This document shows, one piece after another, positions 42,469 through 51,559 of a stretch of DNA of 64,000 bases. Under the pieces are notes generated by a model. The model ran no database searches, was not told the origin of the DNA, and saw nothing but the letters and a program-made list of their open reading frames with translations. This DNA comes from Paraflavitalea sp. CAU 1676 (GTDB taxonomy: Bacteria; Bacteroidota; Bacteroidia; Chitinophagales; Chitinophagaceae), in contig NZ_JARHUJ010000006.1 of NCBI RefSeq assembly GCF_029223285.1, positions 434,001 to 498,000 on the forward strand, written 5' to 3'. The translations under genes were made by a program, and so were the position numbers. Numbering within the stretch: position 1 is the stretch's first letter; every line of letters begins with the position of its first letter.

Positions 42469-42501
42469 AAAAGAAAAAGCCCGCAGCGGCTGCTGCGGGC
42501 T
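42469..42501 (-). terminator. Intrinsic terminator for polA
   Basis: AGCCCGCAGC and GCTGCGGGCT form a perfect 10-bp stem around a 4-base loop, followed on the minus strand by TTTTTCTTTTG. It lies about 187 bases after the polA stop. Confidence 0.8.
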
Positions 42502-42532
42502 ATATGATATGAAATCTGATTCGGGGAGGGTC

Positions 42533-42623
42533 TGTACTCAGGCTGAATCTTATGCCTCATTATTTGACCCCTTAGTCAGGATCTGAATTCCTATACGGTG
42601 TGTTTTGCACTCAGGCAGAATCT
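42533..42623. repeat. Imperfect 73-bp tandem repeat
   Basis: TGTACTCAGGCTGAATCT at 42533-42550 recurs as TGCACTCAGGCAGAATCT at 42606-42623 (2 mismatches in 18). The following sequence also lines up loosely, with GTCAGG-type stretches at similar offsets. Non-coding and without an obvious family. Confidence 0.5.
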
Positions 42624-42687
42624 AAGCTCCGATCCGGGCCACCTGGTCAGGGCGCATTCCCCTGCCGACCCCTGATAATGCCCCTTT

Positions 42688-45543
42688 TTAGTGCGCCACC
42701 AACCAGTTTTCGCCGCCACCGATCTCGGCTTCTACGGGTACCTCGTTTGGCAAAGGCAATGCACTGCGCATACAGTCCAGGATGATTGGCTTGATTGTTT
42801 CGGCCTCATCAATCGTGGCATCGAAGATCAATTCATCATGCACCTGCAGGATCATCTTCGATTTGAACTGGTGCTTCTTGAACGTTTCATGGATCTTAGT
42901 CATCGCCAGTTTGATCATGTCGGCGGCTGTGCCCTGTATAGGAGAGTTGATGGCGTTGCGCTCGGCAAAGCCACGCACCGTGAAGTTAGATGAGTTGATG
43001 TCCCTCAACCAGCGCTTACGTCCCATCAGGGTTTGCACATAACCCGTTTCACGCGCAAAATTGATGGTATCATCCATGTATTTCTGAATATTGGCGAACT
43101 GCTTCTTGTAATTGTCGATGATCTCCTTAGCTTCCGTACGGCTGATGCCCAGGTTGTCGGCCAGGCCAAATGCCCCCTGACCATAGATGATGCCGAAGTT
43201 CACACTCTTGGCCTTGTAGCGCATTTCCTTCGTTACATCCTTTTCATCTATCCCATATACTTTGGCGGCTGTAGCCGTGTGAATGTCCTTCGCATTCTTG
43301 AAAGCCTCGCACATGGCTGGGTCGCCAGAGATGGCCGCCACAATGCGTAGCTCAATTTGTGAATAGTCGGCCGAAAGCAGGATGTGATTACTGTCGCGGG
43401 GAATAAAGGCCTTCCGGATCTCCTTACCCCGGTCCGTACGCACCGGTATATTCTGCAGGTTGGGATTGTTGCTCGATAAACGACCGGTAACCGCTACTGC
43501 CTGTGCATAGGAAGTATGCACGCGGCCCGTTTTACGGTTGATCATCGTGGGCAATGCATCTACATAAGTCGACTTCAGCTTGGTAAGCTCGCGGAAGGCA
43601 AGAATGTCTTCCACGATCTTGTTTTCATTCGACAGCTTCAACAACACATCTTCTCCCGTAGCATATTGACCTGTTTTCGTTTTCTTGGCCTTGGGGTCCA
43701 GCTTCAGTTTTTCGAACAGCACTTCTCCCAATTGTTTGGGCGAGGCGAGGTTGAATTTCAATCCGGCCTGTTGATAAACATTCTCTTCAGCCTGGCGTGC
43801 TTCTTTATCCAGTTGCTTTGAATAGTCCTTCAAAAAGTCCACATCGATCCTTACGCCTTCAAATTCCATATCGGTGAGCACTTTCACCAAAGGGTTCTCT
43901 ACTTCCGCAAATACTTTCTCTACTTCTTTCTTCTTGAGCAGCGGTGCGAAGATCTGTTTTAACTGCAGGGTAATGTCAGCGTCTTCAGCTGCGTATTCGG
44001 TGATCTTATCGAGCGCCACATCGCGCATATTGCCCTGGCTTTTTCCCTTCTTGCCAATCAGCTCATCGATGTGTACGGGCTCATAGCCGAGGTACTGGGC
44101 ACTCATAATGTCCATGCTGCGCTTGCCATCAGGTTCTATCACATAATGCGCCAGCATGGTATCGAATGTATTGCCCTTGAGCTCGTAGCCATACCATTTC
44201 AACACGAGCATATCGTATTTCAGGTTCTGGCCCACCCAGGTAATATCTTCTTTGGCAAATAATTGCTCAAAATGCTTTAAAATGGCTTTGGTGCCCGCTT
44301 CGTCACCAGGAGGAACAGGAACATAATAGCCTTCACCGGGCGTGTAAGAGAAACTCATACCCACCATGTCGGCGTCGTTGGCATCGATATTCGTGGTCTC
44401 CGTATCGAAACATACTTCAGGTTGATCCATCAACTCTTTAACCAGGGTCTTGATGGCATCATCGCCCTGAATGGCGATGTATTTATGCGGTGTGTTGTGA
44501 ATGGTCTTTCCGGCAACAATGGCTTCTTCGCTTTCTACGCGGTCATCGTCGCTTGCCTCGGCAGCGGCTTCAACTTTGGGCGCGGTTCCTTTTTTGTTTT
44601 CGACTACATTGCCAAACAGGTCGGTTTGCACGCCTTCGGGTGCGGGTGCTTTACCGGCGATGATGGCAATATCTTCATTGAGGATGCGCTTGGCAACGGT
44701 CTTGAACTCGAGGTCGGTGAACACTTCGCGCAACAGCTCTTTATTCAGTTCTTTTATCCTGAAATCTTCCGCATGGAAGGTTACCGGTACATCGGTGATG
44801 ATGGTGGCTAGTTTTTTAGAAAGGATGGCTGCATTTTTTCCGTTACGCACTTTTTCTCCCAGGGCCCCTTTTATTTTATCGGCATTGTTGAGCACGTTTT
44901 CCAGGTTGCCATATTCTCCGAGCAGTTTGGCGGCCGTTTTCTCCCCTACACCTGCAATGCCGGGAATATTATCCACTGCATCACCCATCAGGCCCAGCAT
45001 ATCGATTACCTGGTGTACTTCTTTGATATTCCATTTCGCGCAAACTTCTTCGGCGCCCAGGATCTCGGCATCGCCTCCCTGATAGCCGGGCTTGTAGATC
45101 TTGATGTTGCCATCTACAAGCTGACCATAATCCTTATCGGGCGTTACCATGTATACTTCAAATCCTTCTTTGGCTGCCTGTTTGGCAAGTGTGCCGATCA
45201 CATCGTCGGCCTCGTAACCATCCAGTTCCACAATGGGGATGTTGAAGCCGCGAATAATGCGTTTGATATCTGGAATGGCGGCCAGCAGGTCTTCCGGCGC
45301 TTCCTGGCGATTGGCTTTGTAATCGGCAAATTCGGTGTGACGCTCGGTGGGTGCATGCGTATCGAAGGCCACGGCCATATGCGATGGCTTTTGGTTGTTG
45401 AGCAGGTCAAGCAACGTATTGGTGAAACCGAACTGCGCGTTCGTGTTCTTTCCTTTCGAGGTAATACGAGGATTGCGTATCAGCGCATAATAGGCGCGAA
45501 ATACGAGTGCAAAGGCGTCGAGAAGAAATACTTTTTGACTCAT
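42688..45543 (-). CDS. polA: DNA polymerase I
   Basis: Full-length three-domain PolA, 951 residues. The 5'-3' exonuclease covers about 1-300 (FDTHAPTERHTEFADYKANR near the start, DNIPGIAGVGEKTA). The 3'-5' proofreading domain retains its DxE acid motif (CFDTETTNIDANDADMVGMS, about 378), so it should be active. The polymerase has motif A LSADYSQIELR, the O-helix region RYKAKSVNFGIIYGQGAFGL and motif C LQVHDELIF. It repairs DNA and replaces Okazaki primers. It lies after uvrB on the same strand, separated by a hairpin. Confidence 0.96.
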   Translation of the reverse strand: MSQKVFLLDAFALVFRAYYALIRNPRITSKGKNTNAQFGFTNTLLDLLNNQKPSHMAVAFDTHAPTERHTEFADYKANRQEAPEDLLAAIPDIKRIIRGFNIPIVELDGYEADDVIGTLAKQAAKEGFEVYMVTPDKDYGQLVDGNIKIYKPGYQGGDAEILGAEEVCAKWNIKEVHQVIDMLGLMGDAVDNIPGIAGVGEKTAAKLLGEYGNLENVLNNADKIKGALGEKVRNGKNAAILSKKLATIITDVPVTFHAEDFRIKELNKELLREVFTDLEFKTVAKRILNEDIAIIAGKAPAPEGVQTDLFGNVVENKKGTAPKVEAAAEASDDDRVESEEAIVAGKTIHNTPHKYIAIQGDDAIKTLVKELMDQPEVCFDTETTNIDANDADMVGMSFSYTPGEGYYVPVPPGDEAGTKAILKHFEQLFAKEDITWVGQNLKYDMLVLKWYGYELKGNTFDTMLAHYVIEPDGKRSMDIMSAQYLGYEPVHIDELIGKKGKSQGNMRDVALDKITEYAAEDADITLQLKQIFAPLLKKKEVEKVFAEVENPLVKVLTDMEFEGVRIDVDFLKDYSKQLDKEARQAEENVYQQAGLKFNLASPKQLGEVLFEKLKLDPKAKKTKTGQYATGEDVLLKLSNENKIVEDILAFRELTKLKSTYVDALPTMINRKTGRVHTSYAQAVAVTGRLSSNNPNLQNIPVRTDRGKEIRKAFIPRDSNHILLSADYSQIELRIVAAISGDPAMCEAFKNAKDIHTATAAKVYGIDEKDVTKEMRYKAKSVNFGIIYGQGAFGLADNLGISRTEAKEIIDNYKKQFANIQKYMDDTINFARETGYVQTLMGRKRWLRDINSSNFTVRGFAERNAINSPIQGTAADMIKLAMTKIHETFKKHQFKSKMILQVHDELIFDATIDEAETIKPIILDCMRSALPLPNEVPVEAEIGGGENWLVAH

Positions 45544-45663
45544 GCTGCTAAGTTAACAACTATGGGTAAAACAGGGCAGGGAGTTTCCGAGTTTCTGCGG
45601 GTGTTTTGCGACAAGGAAACGGTCATTATGTGCTGTGGATGGTAGCTACTCTATAATTAAAAT

Positions 45664-45690
45664 GCCCCACCAGTTAATGACTGATGGGGC
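45664..45690 (-). terminator. Terminator after uvrB
   Basis: GCCCCACCAGT and ACTGATGGGGC form a stem with one mismatch around TAATG, about 40 bases after the uvrB stop, followed on the minus strand by ATTTTAATT. The T run is imperfect. Confidence 0.6.
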
Positions 45691-45728
45691 GAATTTTGGG
45701 TGGATCTGTTAACCACCAGCAGGTATTA

Positions 45729-47777
45729 TTATTTGGCGGCTTTCATACCATCCAGCTTTTTCTGCATATCGAACATGGCGTCACGCAACTTAGCCGCTTC
45801 CATGAAATCGAGGTCGCGGGCTGCTTTTTCCATTTCCTTCTTCGTTTTGCCAATGGCTTTTTCTAGTTGGGGAATGGTTTGGTATTCCGCTGCGCTTTCG
45901 GCTGCCATATGCTGTACAAGATCCTGATCGGGTTGCAGGGCAAGTGGATCTTTGGGATCGTACCCTTTAATATCCAATACGGACGTTTGGGCAAACACCT
46001 GCTCTTTCGATTTGATAACCGTGCGTGGTGTAATATTATTGGCAATATTGTGGGCGACCTGCTTTTCACGGCGACGGGTCGTTTCATCAATGGTGCGCTG
46101 CATACTTTCCGTCATCGTATCTGCATAAAAGATCACCAATCCGTCAACGTTACGGGCAGCGCGGCCTGCTGTTTGGGTCAGCGATTTTTCATTCCGTAAA
46201 AAACCTTCTTTATCAGCATCCAGGATAGCGACCAGTGAAACCTCGGGGAGGTCGAGGCCTTCCCGCAGCAGGTTTACACCTACAAGTACGTCAATCTCTC
46301 CCAGGCGAAGCTGGCGCAAAATTTCCACGCGTTCCAGGGTATCTACTTCACTATGGATGTATTTGGATTTGATATTGATGCGATGCAGGTATTTGTCCAT
46401 TTCTTCGGCCATACGCTTGGTGAGCGTGGTTACGAGTACGCGGTCGCCCTTGGTGATGCGTTTATCGATCTCGTCGAGCAGGTCATCGATCTGATTAACG
46501 CTGGGTCTGATCTCGATAGGAGGATCGAGCAAGCCGGTAGGGCGTACTACTTGTTCTACGACTACACCTTCACTTCTGTCGAGTTCATAATCGCCGGGCG
46601 TAGCCGATACATAAATGGTTTGATCTACCATTTGCTCAAACTCGTGGAAGTTGAGCGGCCGGTTGTCAAGTGCTGATGGCAAACGGAAGCCATAATCCAC
46701 CAGGATGAGTTTCCGGCTACGGTCGCCGCCATACATACCACTGATCTGGGGAATGGTTTGGTGGCTCTCATCGATTACCGTGAGAAAGTCTTTCGGGAAA
46801 TAATCGATGAGGCAGAAAGGGCGGGTACCGGGATAGCGCCGGTCGAAAAACCGGGAGTAGTTCTCTACGCCATTGCAATACCCCAGCTCGCGGATCATTT
46901 CCACATCGTAATTGACCCGCTCGCTCAGTCGTTGAGCCTCTATGTATTTGCCGTTCCTTTTGAAGTAATCTACCTGGGCGCCGCATTCGTCCTGTATCTC
47001 GGCCAGTATCTCCTGGATCATGTCTTTCGGTGCCAGGTAAAGGTTGGCTGGAAAGATTGCTGCGTCACCCACCGTTCCGATGCGTTTGCCGGTTTTGATC
47101 TCCAGGGTATCGATGCTTTCAATCTCATCGCCGAAGAAAGTAACGCGGTAGCCCCAGTCCATATAGGGCAGGTTGATATCCACCGTATCGCCCTTTACGC
47201 GGAACGAGCCTCTCGTGAAGTCGAGCTGACTTCTTGTATACAGGGCGTTGACGAGGGCGTGCAGAAATCCCTGGCGGGAGATCGTTTGGCCCTGGTGGAT
47301 GCGTATGATCCCGTTTTCAAACTCCGCCGGGTTACCGATACCGTAAATGCAGCTCACGCTGGCTACCACGATAATGTCGCGGCGGCCGCTGAGTAGCTCG
47401 GTAGTGGCGTGCAGGCGCAATTTGTCGAGCTCTTCATTAATACTAAGATCTTTCTCGATATAAGTATCGCTTACCGGCAGGTAGGCCTCGGGCTGATAGT
47501 AGTCGTAATAACTTACGAAATAGCCCACCGCATTTTCGGGGAAGAATTGCTTGAACTCTCCGTAAAGCTGGGCCACCAGGGTTTTGTTGTGGGTTAACAC
47601 CAGGGTAGGGCGTTGTACCTGCTGGATGACATTGGCGATAGTGAAGGTTTTACCACTGCCTGTTACCCCGAGCAGGGTCTGGTGTTTTTCGTCGTTCATG
47701 AGGCCTTCCGTCAGTTGGCGGATGGCTTCCGGCTGATCTCCGGCCGGCAGAAAAGGTGCGTGTAATTTAAACGGCAT
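45729..47777 (-). CDS. uvrB: UvrABC system protein B
   Basis: The DNA-damage-loading helicase of nucleotide excision repair, 682 residues. Visible: Walker A GVTGSGKTFTIANVI (about 40), the damage-inserting beta hairpin YYDYYQPEAYLPVSDTYIEK (about 92-111), DESH-type Walker B VIDESHQTIPQ, SATPGDYEL, the helicase motif NLLREGLDLPEVSLVAILDA and the C-terminal UVR motif IGKTKKEMEKAARDLDFMEA that binds UvrC. Length is normal. A TAAATTTG box lies about 20 bases before the ATG. Confidence 0.96.
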   Translation of the reverse strand: MPFKLHAPFLPAGDQPEAIRQLTEGLMNDEKHQTLLGVTGSGKTFTIANVIQQVQRPTLVLTHNKTLVAQLYGEFKQFFPENAVGYFVSYYDYYQPEAYLPVSDTYIEKDLSINEELDKLRLHATTELLSGRRDIIVVASVSCIYGIGNPAEFENGIIRIHQGQTISRQGFLHALVNALYTRSQLDFTRGSFRVKGDTVDINLPYMDWGYRVTFFGDEIESIDTLEIKTGKRIGTVGDAAIFPANLYLAPKDMIQEILAEIQDECGAQVDYFKRNGKYIEAQRLSERVNYDVEMIRELGYCNGVENYSRFFDRRYPGTRPFCLIDYFPKDFLTVIDESHQTIPQISGMYGGDRSRKLILVDYGFRLPSALDNRPLNFHEFEQMVDQTIYVSATPGDYELDRSEGVVVEQVVRPTGLLDPPIEIRPSVNQIDDLLDEIDKRITKGDRVLVTTLTKRMAEEMDKYLHRINIKSKYIHSEVDTLERVEILRQLRLGEIDVLVGVNLLREGLDLPEVSLVAILDADKEGFLRNEKSLTQTAGRAARNVDGLVIFYADTMTESMQRTIDETTRRREKQVAHNIANNITPRTVIKSKEQVFAQTSVLDIKGYDPKDPLALQPDQDLVQHMAAESAAEYQTIPQLEKAIGKTKKEMEKAARDLDFMEAAKLRDAMFDMQKKLDGMKAAK

Positions 47778-47797
47778 ATAGTTGTAAAAGAAGCCTG

Positions 47798-47805
47798 CAA
47801 ATTTA
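47798..47805 (-). promoter_or_regulatory. -7 element (TAAATTTG) for uvrB
   Basis: A perfect TAnnTTTG on the minus strand, 20 bases before the ATG at 47777. A matching -33 is not evident. Confidence 0.4.
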
Positions 47806-48084
47806 GGAATATGGCTGTTGCTGGTAAGTTATCCATAAATACGGTAGCGGCCATATTTTGGTTGAAGGCAGACTGATACTATAACAATTGTTATGCCTTT
47901 AAGTTGTGACTGGGAGCAGTATATAAGTGTTAGAAAATGAAGGAGATGTGGTTCAAGATAAAAAGGAGCGTGCCGGGGTATGGATAGAAAGGAGGCTTTA
48001 TCGTTTGGTGCCTCAAATAGTCTGGGCCATACAGGAAAAAGTGGGAGGCGAATTATAAGACCCCCAGGTGGGTGATCGCGGAAT

Positions 48085-48117
48085 TGAAGCCAGAAAGCTG
48101 GTGGCAGTCTGGCTTCA
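48085..48117 (-). terminator. Hairpin after mgsA, weak terminator
   Basis: TGAAGCCAGA pairs with TCTGGCTTCA around a 13-base loop. It is 43 bases after the mgsA stop but no T run follows on the minus strand, so its function is uncertain. Confidence 0.35.
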
Positions 48118-48159
48118 GTTGTTATTTATGCTGACTTCGACAGGTGTTAAAAGTGGCTC

Positions 48160-48621
48160 TTATTTTCCGTCGATGCGGCGTTTCAGGTATTCAGAATAAT
48201 CCGTGAGGGCTAATGTATAAGAAGACTGCATAAGCGGGGAGGTGAGCACGAAATCGGCCGTGGCGCGATCATTGGCTACCACAATATTCCAGGCAATGGC
48301 CACCCTCAGCAGGGCCTTTACATCACTATCGTGTGGTTGGGCTTCCATGGGGTCCCAGAAAAAGATCATAATATCGATCTCGCCAACGGCGATCAGGGCG
48401 CCAATTTGCTGGTCGCCGCCCAGGGGGCCGCTTAATAGCTTCTTGACGGGGCGATCCAGTTTTTCCTCGAGCAGCTTACCGGTGGTACCGGTGGCGATCA
48501 GTTCGTGCTTGGCCAATACAACCTTGTTGAACTCTGCCCATTCTATCAGGTCTTTCTTTTTATTATCGTGCGCTACCAGTGCAATTCTTTTACGGGCATC
48601 GATCTTCCGTGTTGTCGACAT
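48160..48621 (-). CDS. mgsA: Methylglyoxal synthase
   Basis: Converts dihydroxyacetone phosphate to methylglyoxal, a bypass when phosphate is short. The 153 residues have the family marks: LVAHDNKK with an active-site His (about 17), a TGTTG phosphate-binding loop (about 44), SGPLGGDQQIGALIAVGEID with the catalytic Asp (about 69) and DPMEAQPHDSDVKALLR with the second His. It is divergent from the T9SS cargo gene. A single-gene unit. Confidence 0.95.
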   Translation of the reverse strand: MSTTRKIDARKRIALVAHDNKKKDLIEWAEFNKVVLAKHELIATGTTGKLLEEKLDRPVKKLLSGPLGGDQQIGALIAVGEIDIMIFFWDPMEAQPHDSDVKALLRVAIAWNIVVANDRATADFVLTSPLMQSSYTLALTDYSEYLKRRIDGK

Positions 48622-48765
48622 AGCTGTTGTGTTATTGTTTTTAGGGCTGAAAAGGTAATTTGATTTTGAAGAAACTTTAACGCAATAGAAATAATTTTCA
48701 GCAAGATATCACGTTTTCCACATTCAGGCACAGTAATTGTTAATAACTCTCTCCCATTAAATTCT

Positions 48766-49398
48766 ATGTTGAAAGGTTTGCTACTTGGCTTGGTAAGCCT
48801 GTGCACCCAATTGTGTGTTGCACAGGATAGTTCGGCCGGCGCTCCGCCGGAGCCGGAGATTACCAGCGTTCCAGATTCAGCTTTATACCTTTCCGATCTC
48901 AGCGCTGCCGTTCGCGACAACTCGAAAGTGATCCTTAACTGGCGGATGATCAACAACAATACCACTGATTTTATAGCCGTGGAGCGCAGCTCCAACAACC
49001 GGGATTTCGAAACCGTCGCGGTGATCAAGCAATCGCCTACTGGTGTATGGTACGAGTGGATTGATGAAGCGCCGGCAAAAGGCCGCAACGTATATCGGGT
49101 GCGCTTTGCTGGTAAGCAGGGGGCCATGCAGTTCTCTAAAACCATCCCGGCCATCATTGCCGGCGACATCTCCTTCCGTTTTTATCCCAACCCGGTCGAT
49201 AATATCCTGATCATTCGCTCCGAGTTCCTGCTCGATGTGCAGGTGATCGATGGCAATGGCAAAGTGCGCCTTACCCAGAATAAGGTACAGGGCTTACAAA
49301 CGCTCAATGTCTCTTCGCTCGAAAAAGGGCTTTACCTCCTCCGGATCAACAATCTCACCACCGGCCTGGTTAGCCAGGAAAGATTACTCAAGAATTAA
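48766..49398 (+). CDS. Secreted protein with type IX secretion sorting domain
   Basis: Signal peptide MLKGLLLGLVSLCTQLCVAQ, a fibronectin-like middle (NSKVILNWRMINNNTTDFIA read in order, then ERSSNNRDFETVAVIKQSP) and a C-terminal T9SS type-A domain with FRFYPNPVDNILIIRSE (about 140), VQVIDGNGKVRLTQ and LEKGLYLLRINNLTTGLVSQ. It would be carried across the outer membrane by the T9SS and anchored or released. Function of the middle domain is unknown. This is a strong Bacteroidetes marker. Confidence 0.85.
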   Translation: MLKGLLLGLVSLCTQLCVAQDSSAGAPPEPEITSVPDSALYLSDLSAAVRDNSKVILNWRMINNNTTDFIAVERSSNNRDFETVAVIKQSPTGVWYEWIDEAPAKGRNVYRVRFAGKQGAMQFSKTIPAIIAGDISFRFYPNPVDNILIIRSEFLLDVQVIDGNGKVRLTQNKVQGLQTLNVSSLEKGLYLLRINNLTTGLVSQERLLKN

Positions 49399-49518
49399 GC
49401 TAAAGTATACGGGGCTTGAATTTGCCGGCGACTGATTGACGCTGTAGATTCCGTTTGAAAAGCGATAACCCTGGGGGTTAACACGCAACATCGCACGCTT
49501 TAGAGGGCGCCTGTTCGG

Positions 49519-49534
49519 GTGAGCGGACGCTCAC
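49519..49534. promoter_or_regulatory. 16-bp inverted repeat, possible operator
   Basis: GTGAGCG and CGCTCAC are perfect inverted copies around GA. The size suits a TetR- or MarR-type site, but no such regulator is near and the region reads as non-coding, so function is open. Confidence 0.3.
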
Positions 49535-49917
49535 TTTAACCAGCTGACACCCTTTTTCATTTTCCGGTAGGCGTACCCCTATATCCAAGAGGCTCCGCAC
49601 GCCTCGCTACCCCGCGTGAACCTAAGGCGGCTTTAACAAGCCCCGGCTTTTGTTGGTTATTTCCTGTCCAATATTGGGTAAAAGGGTCTGCCATGGCGGA
49701 CTTCGGGCTGCCGCTCGGTTATCCTAGCAGGTTTCACCCTGCCGTATGGTAAAAAGTTTAAAAGTGTTAAGTTCTCATTCGGTCGCAATGGCTGTTTCAA
49801 TTGCCATAAACTACGCTTGAGCGAGTATTTTTACTATAACCACAAAATGGTATTGCACATGTCAAAAATCACCCTTATTTTTACCTCGGTTTTTCATAGG
49901 ATATTGGATTTTAAAGC

Positions 49918-49950
49918 GGGGTTGAATGTCTATTCAGGCCCCTTTTTTTT
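49918..49950 (+). terminator. Orphan intrinsic terminator (plus strand)
   Basis: GGGG and CCCC enclose TGAAT-gtct-ATTCA, followed by eight T bases. The nearest upstream plus-strand gene ends 520 bases earlier, so it ends either a very long 3' UTR or an unannotated small RNA. Confidence 0.65.
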
Positions 49951-50157
49951 GCCCTTACCCGTCCGGCATGCCGCTCTCCTTACTACCGTTGTTGCTTTAT
50001 CCGGTAATCTTTCACTCCAGCTGTTGCAGTCTGCAACTAACACACATCACAAGTTCGCCTATTACGCTAAGCATACTCTTTCGGCTTTTCGACGCTGTTA
50101 CTGTATCTAATGTCAGCACTAATTGATCATTGCGCACCATCCATATACCGCAAAAGA

Positions 50158-50183
50158 AAAGGTCCTGAAGAATCAGGACCTTT
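50158..50183 (-). terminator. Intrinsic terminator for recA
   Basis: AAAGGTCCTGA pairs perfectly with TCAGGACCTTT around a 4-base loop, 41 bases after the recA stop, with CTTTT following on the minus strand. Confidence 0.75.
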
Positions 50184-50223
50184 CATTTACTAACCCCTTA
50201 GTATTCACTTACTATAACAATCT

Positions 50224-51237
50224 TTATGCTGATGGAGCATTTTGCATTTCTTTGATCTTCTCGCGGATCTTTACTTCGATCTCGTTGGAGAGCTCAGGAT
50301 TATCCATTAAAAGTTTCTTCACGGCATCACGACCCTGGCCGAGTTTATCGCCATTGTAGCTGAACCAGCTGCCGCTCTTCTGTACCACACTCAACTCAAC
50401 ACCCATATCGAGGATCTCACCGGTTTTGGAGATACCTTCTCCAAACACGATATCGAACTCTGCTGCACGGAAAGGAGGCGCCACCTTATTCTTCACCACT
50501 TTTACTTTTACGCGGTTACCGATCGCTTCGTCGCCGTCCTTGATCTGCGCCATACGACGGATATCGAGGCGGATCGTTGCATAGAACTTCAGGGCGTTAC
50601 CACCAGTGGTCGTTTCGGGGTTACCGAACATCACACCGATCTTTTCACGCAGCTGGTTGATGAATATACAGATGGTATTTGTCTTATTGATCGTGGCGGT
50701 CAGCTTACGCAGGGCCTGAGACATCAGGCGGGCCTGCAAGCCCATTTTGCTATCACCCATTTCACCTTCCAGTTCGCCTTTAGGTACCAGGGCTGCTACT
50801 GAGTCGATCACCACTACATCGAGGGCGCCGGATAAGATCAGGCGGTCGGCAATTTCAAGGGCCTGCTCACCATAATCGGGCTGAGAGATCAGCAGGTTGT
50901 CTACATCTACACCCAGCTTTTGAGCATAACCACTGTCGAATGCGTGTTCCGCATCGATGATGGCGCACATACCACCTTTCTTCTGGGCTTCTGCGATAGC
51001 ATGGATTGCGATGGTTGTTTTACCGGAAGATTCAGGTCCATAGATCTCTACAATACGGCCTTTGGGAAAGCCGCCAACACCCAGGGCTGAGTCCAATCCA
51101 ATAGAGCCGGAGGATACCACTTCTGTTGGCTCGGTCGACTTTTCGTTCATCATCATCACACTTCCTTTTCCGAAGTCCTTTTCTATCTTGTCGATAGTCA
51201 GCTTAAGCGCCTTGAGTTTTTCGTTGTTTGTAGACAT
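50224..51237 (-). CDS. recA: RecA recombinase
   Basis: The strand-exchange ATPase of recombination and the SOS-type response, 337 residues. Walker A is [20 protein letters not shown] (about 66-73), Walker [20 protein letters not shown] (about 140), the polymerisation motif and L2 loop [20 protein letters not shown] (about 205), then the C-domain with [19 protein letters not shown]. It is complete and typical. Its own -7 box TAATTTTG is at 51263-51270. The family partner recX lies 39 kb away. Confidence 0.97.
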   Translation of the reverse strand: MSTNNEKLKALKLTIDKIEKDFGKGSVMMMNEKSTEPTEVVSSGSIGLDSALGVGGFPKGRIVEIYGPESSGKTTIAIHAIAEAQKKGGMCAIIDAEHAFDSGYAQKLGVDVDNLLISQPDYGEQALEIADRLILSGALDVVVIDSVAALVPKGELEGEMGDSKMGLQARLMSQALRKLTATINKTNTICIFINQLREKIGVMFGNPETTTGGNALKFYATIRLDIRRMAQIKDGDEAIGNRVKVKVVKNKVAPPFRAAEFDIVFGEGISKTGEILDMGVELSVVQKSGSWFSYNGDKLGQGRDAVKKLLMDNPELSNEIEVKIREKIKEMQNAPSA

Positions 51238-51262
51238 AATGGGTATGTTTTATTGTATTATT

Positions 51263-51270
51263 CAAAATTA
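51263..51270 (-). promoter_or_regulatory. -7 element (TAATTTTG) for recA
   Basis: Perfect TAnnTTTG on the minus strand, 25 bases before the ATG at 51237. No good -33 partner at the usual spacing. Confidence 0.4.
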
Positions 51271-51370
51271 CCGAATGTCAAATGTAGGGGAAAATATCTT
51301 ATCAACACTAATTTTATTAGCATTATTTAGCTAACTATTTTGGGCTGGAGGAAAAGTCAAGGGGTTAGCA

Positions 51371-51405
51371 ACAAAAACCCCGCTACCGATGTGCTCGTAG
51401 CGGGG
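51371..51405 (-). terminator. Intrinsic terminator after the M1 peptidase gene
   Basis: CCCCGCTAC and GTAGCGGGG form a perfect 9-bp stem around a 10-base loop, followed on the minus strand by TTTTTGTTG. It lies about 155 bases after the peptidase stop. Confidence 0.7.
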
Positions 51406-51559
51406 GAACTACAGTAGAAAATTACCGTAGGGGAATTTTTTAGAACTAATTCAGGAAAAGGCGATGGCTAAAAACCATGGGCCAAAGGGACTACAAAAAC
51501 CAATTGCACACAATACCACTTTGTGGTAATTTCCAGCAGCGGTATCTCAGGGTTTCCTC

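Larger units (their letters stand above)
41907..42687. other. Long intergenic region downstream of polA
   Basis: About 780 bases without a gene I can support. It holds the polA terminator (42469-42501), a degenerate 73-bp tandem repeat (42533-42623 and beyond), and a hairpin-like GGCCGGTGAACAGGCC near 42058. Short open frames lack family features. Confidence 0.55.
47778..48159. other. Intergenic region between mgsA and uvrB
   Basis: About 382 bases. It holds the uvrB -7 box, a perfect 14-bp palindrome ATAACAATTGTTAT at 47881-47894 and a hairpin at 48085. No gene seen. Confidence 0.5.
49399..50223. other. Long non-coding region between the T9SS cargo gene and recA
   Basis: About 825 bases. 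It holds the 16-bp inverted repeat GTGAGCG-GA-CGCTCAC at 49519-49534, a terminator with eight T bases at 49918-49950 and the recA terminator. A short frame near 49817-50110 lacks any family feature. I read the region as non-coding. Confidence 0.5.
51238..51559. other. Intergenic region between recA and the M1 peptidase
   Basis: About 322 bases with the recA promoter element and the terminator of the M1 peptidase gene. No coding frame. Confidence 0.5.

Noticed and set aside
47881-47894. Perfect 14-bp palindrome ATAACAATTGTTAT between mgsA and uvrB
   Set aside because: A perfect 14-bp palindrome is expected a few times by chance in 64 kb, it does not align with a promoter box and has only one copy.
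49817-50110. Possible 97-codon gene upstream of the recA terminator
   Set aside because: It crosses the T-run terminator at 49943, has no domain, signal peptide or ribosome site, and its composition looks non-coding.
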